A stretch of 64,000 nucleotides of DNA. Source: Nitrospiraceae bacterium. Lineage in GTDB: Bacteria > Nitrospirota > Nitrospiria > Nitrospirales > Nitrospiraceae. Where the stretch lies: contig JABFSG010000038.1 of NCBI GenBank assembly GCA_013140715.1, positions 62,001 to 126,000 on the forward strand, given 5' to 3'. The translations under genes and the position numbers were made by a program. The notes under the pieces were generated by a model. It searched no databases and was not told where the DNA came from. It was given only the letters and a program-made list of their open reading frames with translations. This document shows positions 8,468-21,300 of this stretch, in pieces; positions within the stretch are counted from its first letter, which is position 1, and each line of letters begins with the position of its first letter.

Positions 8468-10687
8468 TTACAACACTTGAATCAATTGCATGATCACAGC
8501 TAAGACGATTGCACCAAGAGCCCAGAGTCTTCCTTTCCAGCCAAAGATTGACCATGCAAGCCCTGCGACCAGAAGAAAGGCGGAAAGGTACAAGCCCATT
8601 TTATGTTGATGATTTTGTAACCACTCCCAGCCTTGCAGCATTGGAAGCCAAATGAGTAACCCCCATCCGATGGCGGTGAATCCCGCAACCCCTATTCCTC
8701 GGAAAGTCTTTCGATGCCGCGCAAGAGTAGCCTCAGTGGAGCTGAGGTGTTCTACTAGCTCGATTTTCTCTGTTTTCACCATCTCCAGCTGCTGGCGAAT
8801 TTGGGCGGACTCCTCCGAAATGGCGGCGGCAAAATCCTCCTGTTTGCGCCTCTTAAGGCGCTCTTGCTCCAGTGCAGATGCCTGCGCGGATGAAAGGATT
8901 TCCTTCTCCTGAAGGTCTCGCTCTCTTTCAAGAAGGAGAGCTTGCTTACGATTAACCTCTGATCGAGTGGACTCCAGTTGAGAAGCCACCTCGCTATGTT
9001 GTTCGATCAGAGCCGCATTTTTTGTGAGCACTTCAGACTCAATTACCGCCCTAAGCTCTTCATCAGTCTCGACATCTTTTAGGCGTCTCAACAACAATTC
9101 GTCAGCGAGAATCGCACTCGCTGTTTCCTCGCTAAGGTCTTTCACGCTGGCAAGGAACTGCAGTACTCTACGAGTGACTTGGAAAAAGTCAGAGTGGGCC
9201 GATCTAAATTCAGGCAACGCAAACACTTCGGCGAATTTCTTGTCAAAATCAGGAGTCCTTGGTACGAATGGCCTCAAGAGCTGAAGCAGCTGGCTTGGCA
9301 AAACAACGACCCCCAAGCTGTCCCTTCCACTGAGAACGCCCCAGTCGAAAGCGAACAGCCTTTGGTCCGCGCTGAGCAAGAGAGCGCCGACATCCAAGCC
9401 AGTTGCACCAGTTCGCCTGAGTGCCTTCGCCGCCCTCCACACCACAATGTCATGTTTGATTGTTGAGAAGGGCTTCTGGCGATGATGCGGCCACCGGGTT
9501 TCAAGAAACTTCGTGTAGGTTGAAATCAAGTCGGCTGTTTCCTCGTCAATCTTCTCTGTTCGCGCTCCGTTTGGTCTGCGGTAAATCTTGAATCCACGCT
9601 CATTAACCAACTTCTCAACATGACGATACTTTAAGAAGAAGGTTGTGGGATCGATCTGATGTTGGGCATTTGCTTCATGATATTTTAGTTCAAGCCCTGT
9701 GAGTTCAAAGGGGCGGGTGGTTATGGCGGCGCGGCTCAGCCCAGAAGACCACGCGACCTGTGACAGTCGATTTTGCGTAGCGGCGATCGTTTCCTGCATT
9801 TCCTGCAGAGAATCCTCGTGATAGTAGAAATCGAACGGAAGTTGCTGATCGCGAACTAGTGTAACCAATTCAACTGAGACCTCGTTTTGAGGGTTATTGT
9901 GAAGGTTTAGAACTCCGAATAAAAAGTTCGTGTCTAAGAAGATGGTGATTCTTGGGATGGCTCTTTTCAAATAGTCCTGGGTGGCGTCATCGGTGAACAG
10001 CGTATAGAACGAAAATGTTCCGTCGAGTAACTGCGCGATGTAGCGGGCACGCTCGGGTGTCTGTTGGTTGAAAAAGCATTGGAGTGCCTTTCGTGCATTT
10101 GCCGAATCCACTAGCTTGCACTCTTCTGCTATGGTTTCCGTCACAAGCGAACCCACGGTCTTCTCTAATTCGGCATCTTGAAATTTATGTCCAGAAACTA
10201 TGAAAACGGTTTGGGCACCATGTCGTCGAAAAAGCTTCGCAAGATAAGACTTCAATAGAGTCCATAGTTCCGTTCCGATTTGATCACTCCAGACCGTGAA
10301 AAAATCCTGGATGGAGCTTAACCATTGGTTCATTACGATCTGCTCAAGTTTTGCGGCGTCAACAATTCGCCCCGATTGAGCAATCCTAGATCCAGGGCTC
10401 AAAGCAAGTGCCCCTGTTATCGGGCTCTTGATGATCGACCCCGATTGCAGAAGTCTCGCAATCGACGCATTTAAATCTCTCGCTTCAAACTGGATACCGA
10501 AATAGATGCGCAACGCTTCGTCTATCTTCGCATGGTCTGTTGCTGGATGAGCTGAATCGATCTCGACAACATTCAGAACGAAAGAATCAGCGACACCCTC
10601 GATCTTCTTTGTCTCAGATAGCGCAACCAGGTGGCACAGCTGTGATAACAGTTGCTTGTTGTCAGTAGGGTGTTGAGTCGCGTGCAT
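8468..10687 (-). CDS. PIN-like-domain protein with coiled coil and C-terminal TM helices, embedded in type I R-M operon
   Basis: ORF 8468..10729, likely start MHATQHPTDNK at 10687. PIN-like acidic start ITIFLDTNFLFGVLNLHNNPQNE, long coiled coil (LESTRSEVNRKQALLLERERDLQEKE), C-terminal hydrophobic helices (FTAIGWGLLIWLPML, LSAFLLVAGLAWSIFGW). Confidence 0.6.
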   Translation of the reverse strand: MHATQHPTDNKQLLSQLCHLVALSETKKIEGVADSFVLNVVEIDSAHPATDHAKIDEALRIYFGIQFEARDLNASIARLLQSGSIIKSPITGALALSPGSRIAQSGRIVDAAKLEQIVMNQWLSSIQDFFTVWSDQIGTELWTLLKSYLAKLFRRHGAQTVFIVSGHKFQDAELEKTVGSLVTETIAEECKLVDSANARKALQCFFNQQTPERARYIAQLLDGTFSFYTLFTDDATQDYLKRAIPRITIFLDTNFLFGVLNLHNNPQNEVSVELVTLVRDQQLPFDFYYHEDSLQEMQETIAATQNRLSQVAWSSGLSRAAITTRPFELTGLELKYHEANAQHQIDPTTFFLKYRHVEKLVNERGFKIYRRPNGARTEKIDEETADLISTYTKFLETRWPHHRQKPFSTIKHDIVVWRAAKALRRTGATGLDVGALLLSADQRLFAFDWGVLSGRDSLGVVVLPSQLLQLLRPFVPRTPDFDKKFAEVFALPEFRSAHSDFFQVTRRVLQFLASVKDLSEETASAILADELLLRRLKDVETDEELRAVIESEVLTKNAALIEQHSEVASQLESTRSEVNRKQALLLERERDLQEKEILSSAQASALEQERLKRRKQEDFAAAISEESAQIRQQLEMVKTEKIELVEHLSSTEATLARHRKTFRGIGVAGFTAIGWGLLIWLPMLQGWEWLQNHQHKMGLYLSAFLLVAGLAWSIFGWKGRLWALGAIVLAVIMQLIQVL

Positions 10688-10839
10688 ATATAGCCTATGG
10701 GTTAAGCAGACTCGGAAGCAGCAGGTCACTGGTGTATTGCCGAGTCATGCCATTTGGCAAGTGCCATCCCAAGTAGAATGATCGGTGGGTCGAGTGATTA
10801 TTGTTGGTATTGTGCACCACCATTGGAACTCCTTCCAAA

Positions 10840-12302
10840 TCATGCGAACTGGGGCGGCCATCTCTCAATTGGCATCGAGCGTGGGCGCCTAAGCTCACTT
10901 GCGGCGGCTTTTGCCACCAGCCATATCCATCTATCTTGGAAATCATCTTCTTTTTCGTCGTCAATTGGCTCAGGCCCATACGCAATGTTGACGAGGCCCA
11001 TTACATTGGATGCAGCGATATCTGCACTCCTTAAATCAGAAGTGGCAAAAGGCTGATAATTATTCCCCTGCCAACTCCAATAAGAGACTTCATACCAGCG
11101 ATATTCACTCCCCTGCGGGAGCTTCATGTACCAAAGGCAGGCCGACCAAACGTATTCCGGCTGTTCTTGCGCAACCTTTATTTGTGCCATGCAGACAATA
11201 TCCCAACGTGATTGACTAAACAGGCCTGCGTTAAAATGGTCTCGCCGAGAGAGATCAACGTAAAGGAAACCGTGTCCTAAATTGCACTGGAAAGCATTTG
11301 CAGAAGATCTACGGGTTGCATTCGGTGCCTGGCCATGAATCTTTCCCCAAAGTCGTTCTAGGTTATCTTTCAGAATGTCGAAGGCACTCACCGCCAACTG
11401 CGACCTCACAATCCTCGCCGCATTCTCAGTCTGTCGTTGAGCCTGAAGTTTCTGTTCACTATCAGCAATCTTAGCTGCCGACTGAGCCAAGGCAGCTAGA
11501 GGATCTGCGTTGCTTAGTTGTTGTGGTTTCGCCACAATTTCGTTTAATAGGTCACGGATTCGGGACAAAGCAGGCCTGGTCGATGGAAGTTTCCGCAGCA
11601 TCATGTTAGTGAGCGTCGCAAGTCGAGAGTCGGCACAAAGGAACGAGGGTGCTGCCGCCTTCTGGTGTTCCTCAGGTGGGTTCGAAATAAACGGGGGCTT
11701 CCCAGTAAAAAGAAAGAAGGCGATACACCCTAGCGCGTAGATATCTGTGGCATGCGTTGCGCGTTCGAATCTCCACTGCTCTGGCGCAGCATAATATGGG
11801 CTAAGACAATCCTTGACGGTATTGCTTGCTGTGGCCTCTTCAACAAAGCGGGCAATTCCAAGGTCAGCAACCTTCCACTTGCCCTCGTGAAACAGGACGT
11901 TGTCTGGCTTGAGATCACGATGAACCAACTCGCCGACTTCACAAAGTCCTTTGACAATTTGAAGCAAAACCGATGCAGCCTCCGCTGCTGTCAGTGGTCC
12001 GTTTTTCTCTACGGTACTCTGTAGGCTCCCTTCAGCCTTCGACATTACGACAAAGTAATTGCCAGTATCTGCATCTTCCCCCGCGTCAATGAAAGAGATG
12101 ACATGTTCGTAGGAGTTGCCTTTCAACTCTTCGGCAATGCGTAGCTCGCGATGTGCGGCATCAGCCGATGAGACGTGCAGCTTCTTGATAGCTACATCGT
12201 CCCCACTCGCGGTTGTCCCAGCAAATACTTGCCCAAAGCCCCCTCGTTTGCCCAACGGCATAGCTGGGTCGTATTCAAATACGCCTGTTGGAAGCTTGAT
12301 TA

Positions 12303-12309
<7 letters not shown>
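10840..12309 (-). CDS. Ser/Thr protein kinase (Hanks-type) with novel-looking C-terminal domain
   Basis: 489 aa; GKRGGFGQVFAG glycine loop, VAIKKL, VHRDLKPDNVLF, VADLGIARF, YYAAPEQW, DIYALGCIAFFLFTGKPPF; ~170-aa Trp-rich C-terminus without a recognised family. Overlaps hsdS by 7 nt. Confidence 0.88.
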
Positions 12310-13450
<1,141 letters not shown>

Positions 13451-13454
<4 letters not shown>

Positions 13455-15061
13455 GCTTCAAGAATCTCTGCCACGTTGCGGGCGATGGTTTGTTCAAGCT
13501 CGCGGGCCTGGGCGTTCAGGATTTCTAGCTCCTCGTTGAGGGTTTCGAGTTGTTGCTTGAAATCTTCGTCGCTCACAGCCTCGCCGAGAGCCACGCCAAC
13601 GTAGCGGCCAGGATTCAGGCTCCAGCATTGCGCTTCGATCTCCTTGATCGTGGCGGCCTTGCACAGACCCAGCACATCGGCGAACTTCAGCTTCTTGCCG
13701 AAGACTTCCTTGAGCTTGGCTTCTGCTTCTGCCCCGCCGAGCGTGAAATCCGGTTCTTCTCCTCGATACAGACGGACGACGTTGGCTAAGAATCCGATCT
13801 GTCCTTCGGTCCATTCGCGATGCGCACGATCTATCTGTCGACAGATATGCCTCGCATCGAGAAAGAGTATCTTGTCGGCGCGGGTGGTCCGCTGCTTCCC
13901 ATTGTCGAGAAACCACAGCGTGCAGGGCAACGTGACGGTGTAGAACATGTTGGATCCGACGGCAACGATGGCATCGACGGCGCGGGCTTCGATAAGCTGC
14001 TTGCGGATCTCCTGCTCGGAGGCGCGGGCATCGGAGGCGGAATTGGCCATGACGAATCCGGCCCGACCAGTTCCGTTGAGCGTCGAATAGAAGAGCTGAA
14101 TCCAGAGATAGTTCCCATTGTCTGTGCGTGGCAGGCCGAAGGGATATCGGCGGCCTTTCCCCACCTCTGCTTCCAGGCATTCCTTATCGACCGCATTCAC
14201 GTTGAACGGCGGATTGGCGAGGACGAAGTCGAACCGTCCAGTGCTGTTGTGCAGATCCTCGTAGTAGGTGATGGCTTCCTTGATGTCCCCTTCGAGGCCG
14301 TGCATCGCCAAATTCATGCGGCAGAGTTTGACGGTATCAGCGACCTTCTCTTGCCCGTGAATAGCCAATTCCGTGGAAGGGTTCTTCTTGTGCTCGGCCA
14401 CGAAGCGGGCGCTCTGGACGAACATGCCGCCGGAGCCGCAGGCTTGGTCCAGTATTCGGCCGTGGTAGGGCTCTAAGACTTCGACCAGCAGGCGCACGAT
14501 GCTCGAAGGTGTATAGAACTCGCCGCCCTTTTGCCCTTCCGTCCTGGCGAATTCTCCGAGGAAGTATTCGTAGATGCGACCGAAAGCGTCATAGTCGATG
14601 GTGGCGGGGATTTCGGAGACGCGCTTGAGAAGCTCTTTCAAGAGCGTGCCGGTGAAAACTTCGTACGTCTTGGGCAGCACCCCGGCGAGCTGGGGATTGT
14701 GCTTTTCAATGTCACGCATGGCTTCGTTGATCGCCTTGCCGGCATTGCTTCCCTCTGGCAGATGCAGGAGTTTGTCAAAGCGGGCGTTGGGCGTGAGATA
14801 GAGCACCCCTTCGGCGTGGTAGGCAGCCGGATCGTCCATACGGGAACCGCGGCGAGAGGAGGCCGCTGTCTTTTCCAGCGTTGCTCGCCGTTTGGCGAAA
14901 CGTGTGTCGGCGAAACGCAGGAAGATGAGACCGAGGACCGGGGTAGAGTATTGTGCAGAAGTCAGGCCGCTATTGGCCCTGAGTTGATCAGCGGCATCCC
15001 AGAGTCGCTTTTCGAGCGCATCCGTCGCGGCATCTTTCTCTGAAGGAGCAACCCAAAGCAT
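13451..15061 (-). CDS. hsdM: type I restriction-modification DNA methyltransferase (HsdM)
   Basis: 536 aa; [37 protein letters not shown] motif. 4-nt overlap with hsdS. Confidence 0.95.
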
Positions 15062-15180
15062 AGGTTACCTTGTTAGAGAACCTTTCCAACCAGTCGCAGC
15101 TTACCTGTTTTCCTCGCTTAAATCACGTCCTCCCATGGGATGCTTTTGGGTTTTACGAATATGACCGGCAGGAGCGAGGG

Positions 15181-15454
15181 AGTGGCTGAGGCTGCCCTTG
15201 ACTGTGCGCATCCAACGACCATCATCCGCCGACATGATCCCTCCAGCTCGCTCGTTATTTCTTCAAGGATGGGGCCTGATTGGTCTTCCACTGCGCGTCG
15301 AACGAGCACATTCCTATCGTGCGCGTTCCACGAGCAGGAGGACGACCAGGCTGCCCTTCCCATCCTTCTGAGGCCGCGCGTTGCGCGGGCACAGAAGATC
15401 ATCAGGCCTCATCCTCCTCCTCGTGCGTGCTCTGCGAGCAAGAAGGGCACCTGG
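15181..15454 (-). repeat. GC-rich palindromic dispersed repeat, right copies (inverted relative to the left copy)
   Basis: Reverse complement contains CCAGGTGCCCTTCTTGCTCGCAGAGCACGCACG, GAACGCGCACGATAGGAATGTGCTCGTTCGACGCGCAGTGGAAGACCAATCAGGCC and GTCAAGGGCAGCCTCAGCCACTCCCTC, all matching modules at 5106-5255. Confidence 0.75.
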
Positions 15455-15686
15455 CGGCTCCCCTCCCTCTTTCCCCTCGTGAAAGCACGCAAACTTGGGA
15501 AGGATGGTGGACAGAAACGGCCCCTCCCTTCACCCCCGTCACGCCGTTCAATCCAGCTGGGTCGGCAGGGAGAAAATATTGTTTACTTCTTTCTGTTTTA
15601 GGTTTTCAACAGTTGGCTGGATGGTCTGGTCTATCTGGTTTATTGCATTCCTCAGACCAGATGACCAAGGCAGTTGTGTGCGAGCC

Positions 15687-16028
15687 CTAGGCGGCGCGAG
15701 GACCTGTTTTCTTCTCTCCTCCTCGAATAGCTCTGGCAAGATCGGCCGAGCTTGCTCCAAGGAGAAGGAGCGAGCTGACGAGGAGATCCATTGAGACGGA
15801 CGGATCTCCGGCTTCCATTTTAGCCACTCGGGATTGGCTGGACTGAAGACGCTTGGCAAGTTCCACCTGAGACAGGCCCCGCTGCTCTCGCCGGTTGCGA
15901 AGACTACGGCTGAGCGCCAGCTTCATTTCAATGAGGGCCGCATCTGCTTCCGACAACCCGAGAAACTCCTTCACCGACCCGACGGCCCATCCTGCGACTT
16001 CCAGTCTTGCGCGTTTGCTTTTCCTCAT
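15687..16028 (-). CDS. higA: XRE-family antitoxin (HigA-like)
   Basis: 113 aa; HTH NRREQRGLSQVELAKRLQSSQSRVAKMEAGDPSVSMDLLV; 4-nt overlap with the upstream toxin gene. Confidence 0.82.
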   Translation of the reverse strand: MRKSKRARLEVAGWAVGSVKEFLGLSEADAALIEMKLALSRSLRNRREQRGLSQVELAKRLQSSQSRVAKMEAGDPSVSMDLLVSSLLLLGASSADLARAIRGGEKKTGPRAA

Positions 16029-16384
16029 GGCTTTTCCTCTGCTTTACCCAACCTGTCATACTCGCGGAGTCGGCGTTTACAGTCTGCCGTGACCGACTGA
16101 GCTGTCTGCTGTGTCTTTTTCATAAATACATCCAGAATGACGACGGCATCGACATCAACCCGGTACATAATACGGAAGGTGCCGAGTTCATCATTCACCC
16201 GCAACTCATGACACCGGGGTCCAACATTCGGCATAGGCCGTGAGTGCGGAAGTCCGAGCAAGTCTCCCTGCTGCAACAATCTAAGCAGATATCCCGCTTC
16301 AAGACGGGCTGTTTGAGAAAACGGCGGTGTCTTAACCTCACCTCGGAGCCAGACCAGTGGTTTGCCTACCTGAGCTCTCCTCAC
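16025..16384 (-). CDS. higB: RelE/HigB-like toxin (Gp49 family)
   Basis: 119 aa; LPHSRPMPNVGPRCHELRVNDELGTFRIMYRVDVDAVVILDVFMKKTQQT matches the HigB/Gp49 pattern. Confidence 0.82.
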   Translation of the reverse strand: MRRAQVGKPLVWLRGEVKTPPFSQTARLEAGYLLRLLQQGDLLGLPHSRPMPNVGPRCHELRVNDELGTFRIMYRVDVDAVVILDVFMKKTQQTAQSVTADCKRRLREYDRLGKAEEKP

Positions 16385-16758
16385 GCGCCAGCCTGTTTGC
16401 CAAGAGGATAATATGTCATATCTGACATGATGTCAATTCTGAATATCTCCGCCGCGCGTGTGCTTCGAAGTACGCTGGATAACATGGCAATTCCCTGTTC
16501 AGTAAAGGCCCTCGGCAACTTCCGAGTCCCTCCCCAACTTGATGTTCCAAATTGGAACTTCAAGCCGTTGAATTCCGACCGTGTGAGCTGAAGCATAAAA
16601 TCATCGGGAAATCTCTCGCGGTTCCTCGATACTGCCTTGTTCAGATCCCTGGTTGACACTCCATACATTGCAGCCAAATCTCTATCGAGTATGGTCTTAT
16701 GACCACGAAGCAATAAAATGGCTCTCTCAATTCGTTCAGCCGGGAACACAGTACTCAT
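16381..16758 (-). CDS. ORF6N domain protein
   Basis: 125 aa; RAILLLRGHKTILDRDLAAMYGVSTRDLNKAVSRNRERFPDDFMLQLTRSEF...RAFTEQGIAMLSSVLRS is the ORF6N signature; 4-nt overlap with the toxin gene. Confidence 0.88.
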   Translation of the reverse strand: MSTVFPAERIERAILLLRGHKTILDRDLAAMYGVSTRDLNKAVSRNRERFPDDFMLQLTRSEFNGLKFQFGTSSWGGTRKLPRAFTEQGIAMLSSVLRSTRAAEIFRIDIMSDMTYYPLGKQAGA

Positions 16759-16925
16759 GACTCTCCCCTCGCGTCATGAACGGCCTATCCCTTCGTCGCA
16801 CAGAGATACTGCTTTCATTGGACGAAATCAACGGGCAGAAGATTGAAATGGTTGGATTTACATGAGGTTGAAGAAATTGTGTTGCTCGGAGGTGCGAGGG
16901 CAACTGGGAAGGATTGAGGAGCGAG

Positions 16926-18371
16926 CTATTCGCTCTCCTCTGCCGACTCATCTCGCGCGGAGGGGATACCGTAGCGTTTGCACTTTTCCCAAAGAGCTTT
17001 ACGCGAGAGGCCGAGAATTTTCGAGGCGGTGGTTCGGCTGCCTTCTACCTTCCCGAGGACCGATAGAATATACTCACGTTCGAACTGTTCCCGTGCCGTC
17101 GCCAGCGAGGTCAGCGGACGCTCTTCGCGCTTCTGCCCCGTCAACCCTTCGCTACAGAATCCGCAAGATTCTTGTGCGGTGCCGCCGGTAAAGGGACAGG
17201 ACTGGTACCCGCATAGATCCGGCGGTTGAATCGCTTCACGATCCCGCCCCAGAGCCACCGCGCGCTCGACCATGTTCTCCAGCTCCCGCACATTCCCGGG
17301 GAAGGAGTAGCGCAAGAGCAGCTCCCGCGACTGTGGGGAAAATCCCTTCAGCTGTTTATTCATCTTGGTGGAGCAGGTCTTGAGCACGTGATCGCCGATC
17401 ACCATGATGTCCTCTTGCCGCTGGCGCAGCGGAGGAATCACGACCTGGACAACGTTGAGCCGATAGAATAAATCTTCACGGAACCGCCCCTGCGACACTT
17501 CCTTTCGTAGATCCTTCTGGGTCGCACAAACCAGGCGGACATCGACATCGATCCTGTCGTTCCCCCCGACACGCTCAAACTGTCGTTCCTGAAGCACCCG
17601 CAAGAGTTTTACCTGGATGACCGGCGAGATTTCACCGATCTCGTCCAGAAACAGGGTGCCTCGGTGCGCCAACTCAAATCGCCCTCGCCGTTGACGAAGC
17701 GCGCCGGTGAAGGCACCTTTTTCGTGGCCGAACAACTCTGCCTCGAGCAACGATTCCGGCAAGGCGGCGCAACTGACCTTGATCAGCGGGTGAGGGCTGC
17801 GCGGACTGTTTTGGTGAATTGCGTTCGCAACAAGTTCTTTGCCGGTTCCACTTTCTCCAAGAATTAAAATCGTCGAGTCCGTCCCAGCCACCAGCTTGAT
17901 CTTGTCCAAGACCGCTCGCATTTGGTTATTCGATCCCAGAATGCCGTTGAAGCAGAATTTATCTTCAAGCGTATCTTTGAGATCCTGATTCTCACGGCGT
18001 AAGGCCACAACGTGGCCCACTCGTTCGACGATCAACAATAATTCGTCCATCTGAAAGGGTTTCGTGACGTAGTCGAAGGCGCCGAGCTTCATTGCGCCGA
18101 CTGCCGTTTCCACCGATCCGTGGGCGGTAATCACGACAACCTCTGTGTCGGGCAACTGCTCTTTGGTCGCCTTGAGCACCATGAGCCCGTCCGCTCCCGG
18201 CAACCGCAGATCGGTGATGACCAGATCGAAGGGCCGCTGGCGGATGGCTTCGATGCCCTCCGTCCCGGAGGCAGCCGCCTCGACGTCATGGCCGATCATT
18301 TCCAACGCATCGACCATCGACAGCCGCATCAACGGCTCGTCATCCACGAGCAACGTCCTGAGTCCCTTCAT
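16926..18371 (-). CDS. NtrC-family sigma54-dependent response regulator
   Basis: 481 aa; receiver (LVDDEPLMRLSMVDAL, VITDLRLPGADGL), AAA+ (GESGTGKELVANAIH, GAFTGALRQRRGRFE), C-terminal Fis-like HTH. Confidence 0.95.
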   Translation of the reverse strand: MKGLRTLLVDDEPLMRLSMVDALEMIGHDVEAAASGTEGIEAIRQRPFDLVITDLRLPGADGLMVLKATKEQLPDTEVVVITAHGSVETAVGAMKLGAFDYVTKPFQMDELLLIVERVGHVVALRRENQDLKDTLEDKFCFNGILGSNNQMRAVLDKIKLVAGTDSTILILGESGTGKELVANAIHQNSPRSPHPLIKVSCAALPESLLEAELFGHEKGAFTGALRQRRGRFELAHRGTLFLDEIGEISPVIQVKLLRVLQERQFERVGGNDRIDVDVRLVCATQKDLRKEVSQGRFREDLFYRLNVVQVVIPPLRQRQEDIMVIGDHVLKTCSTKMNKQLKGFSPQSRELLLRYSFPGNVRELENMVERAVALGRDREAIQPPDLCGYQSCPFTGGTAQESCGFCSEGLTGQKREERPLTSLATAREQFEREYILSVLGKVEGSRTTASKILGLSRKALWEKCKRYGIPSARDESAEESE

Positions 18372-21300
18372 GACACCCTCTCCACCAACGAACGTTCACG
18401 GGACACAGGAAGACAGAGCATAAAGGTCGTTCCCTTTCCGACTTCGCTATCCACCAGGATCTTTCCTCCGTGGCGCTCAACGATGCCCAGACTGACCGAC
18501 AGGCCGAGTCCGGTTCCTTCGCCTTCTCGGTTGGTCGTAAAGAAGGGATCGAAAATCCTCGGCAGGACCGCCGGAGGAATGCCGGACCCGGTGTCGCACA
18601 CTTCGACCATGCAGACTCCCTCGACCACGGAAGTTCGGATCGTCAGGGTCCCTCCCTCTGTCATCGCATGCACCGCATTCAAGACCAGGTTCATCAGGAC
18701 CTGCTCGATCATGTGCCGATCGACCATAATATTCGGCAGCCCTGACCCGAATCCCGTTTCCAACACGATCCGCTTCGGGGCAAAGAGATGGGTCGTCAGG
18801 ACCAAGACCCGATCGACGACGTGATTGATATCCGTCAAAGCAAACTCCGGCACATGCTGTTGAGAAAAATCGAGCAGCTGCCGAACGATCTTCTGCACGC
18901 GCCGCACACCGTCTTCCATCGATACTCGATATTCCTCTTGCCTTGTCGGCGACAACGTTCCCTTCCGTAAGTTGTAGAGACAGTTGAGGATGCCGCCAAG
19001 GGGATTGTTGATTTCGTGGGCCACTCCTGCGGCAAGCCTTCCGACCGAGGCCAGCTTTTCTGAGTTTCTGATTTGCTGCTCCAGTTTCTTGGTCTCGGTC
19101 ATGTCACGAGCAATGCCCATCAGACCCAGAAATCCTCCCTCGGCATCGTGTAGTGGTGACACGCTGACCATCACAGCCCGCGCCTCTCCCATGCGAGTGA
19201 CCACTTCGACCTCATAAACCTGTTTCACCTCGATATCCAATGTACTCTTGAGACGTTTCCCTCGATGCCGCTTGGAGAGAAGAGCGAGGTAGGGACGCCC
19301 GAGCAGATCTTCTTTCCTGTAGCCCCATGCTTCGATCTTGCTGTTGACATAGGTGAATCGCTGCTCGGTATCGAGTGTGTATATGACATCGTTCGCGTTC
19401 TCGAGCAGACTTTCAAGATACTGCTTGGTCTCTTCGATCTCCTTCGTGCGCTCCCGTACCTTATCCTCCAACTCTTCCCGATAGGCATCTAACTGCCGTT
19501 CGAGGCGTTTCCGGTCGGTAATGTCGCGCAACTGCACCATCACCGACAGTTGGTCTGCCACTCCGACCCGGATCAAATCCATTTCAGCCGGAGTTTCCAA
19601 TCCGTCGGCATGGAGCACCACGATCTCCTGGGTAGGGATTTTTCGCTGGCCTGAAATGGTATCGCTGAGCCAGCCACGCAATGCATCGTGATAGCCTGCG
19701 AGGACCACATCGAGCAGGCTGCGACCAACCACCTTCGCCTCTGCATACCCCAGTGCTTGCTCCTCACGTTTGTTGACCGCGACGATTATGCCGTTCGCAT
19801 CCACCATGAAGACAGAGTCGGCCACTAAATCGAACAGGGCCTTGTACCGCGCCTGGGAGGCGACCAACTGTTGCGTCCGTTCCGACACAGCCTCTTCAAG
19901 TTCTGTCGTGTATTCCTGCACTCGTTGCTCAAGCCGGTGCCGATCGGTCACGTCGCGCACAAATGCGCGCGAGTGAACCAGTCCGCCCCGTTCTTGATCG
20001 ATCAGCGCCGTGGCGTGGATCTCCACGTCGATCGGGTGACCGCCTTTGGTGAGAAACACGGTCTCCATCGAACTGCGCCCTTGCGCCACCAATCGCTCCA
20101 AATACTGTAAGACGAGCGGCTCCTGGCCGCGCGGCACGATGTCCCAGAGACGCATCGCCAGCATCTCATCGAGAGTATATTTCAGCTTTTCGAGCCCCGT
20201 CTTGTTCACGTGAACGAATCGTCCATTCCGGTTCAATTGATAGATCATCTCCGGAGAATGTTCGATCAAGTCGCGGTACTTTTCTTCCAGATGGCGCACA
20301 TCCACCACCCGTTGCTCGATCTGCCCAAACGACCGTTGTAGATTCTCCGCCATTTGGTTGAACGCATCGGCAAGCCCTTGAATTTCATCGCCGGTCTTCA
20401 ACTCCAGCCGCCGGTCTAATCGTCCGCTTCCGATTTCACGCACCCCGTCGTGTAATAACTGAATAGGCCGGGCAATCCGACGTGCGACGATTACCCCTGT
20501 TCCCCACAACACAGCGAGCACGAGCAGCCCATAGAGCAGCACCTTCGCCATGAGCTCAGCGAGCGGCGCATAGGTCTCCTGGGGATCCTGCCGCACCACG
20601 GTGATCCACTGATGTCCTCCGAGGCTTCCCTGAGCCAGGGTCTCACCGAATCGGACCGGCGCGAATCCGATCAAGGCGTCCCTACTCCCATGCGAATCGT
20701 CTACGGCAATGGTCCAACCAGCCTGTCCCCCCGCAAGAGTACTGATCGTCTCAGGCTTGCCAGTATGTTCCTCAGGAGGCAAAACCGGACAGATGACGGG
20801 TCCGCCATCGGAATTGAACAACATCGCATGACCGGTCTTCCCAATGGTGACCTCACCGATCGCATGGAAGATCGTATCTCGCCGTAACAGAATGGTGACC
20901 GCTCCGATCACCGTCCCCTTGGTATCGTCCAGAATGGGCGCCGCCACCACGAGCACATGGGTCCCAAAAGCAGGATCGAAGGCCATCTCGCTCACATAAC
21001 CCTTGAGACTTCCCCCCTTCACCACTGCTTGCCACCAAGGCGTCTTCCCGTAAAAATATTCCACTTGTGGAATGGAACTGACCACCAACGCCCCCTGCTG
21101 GTCAGTCACCAATATCCCGACGTAATCCGATTTTCGGATATCGTGCCACCGAATGAGGTAATTCGTCACGATACGATTGATGAAGAGGGGAAACTCGCTT
21201 TGCTTATCCCGCTGGCGCCACCGCTGCTGCCAATCCTTGATCATGCCTTGGATATTGCGCGCATCCTTGCCTTCGTACGTACGGTTGGACTCGGTGACAG

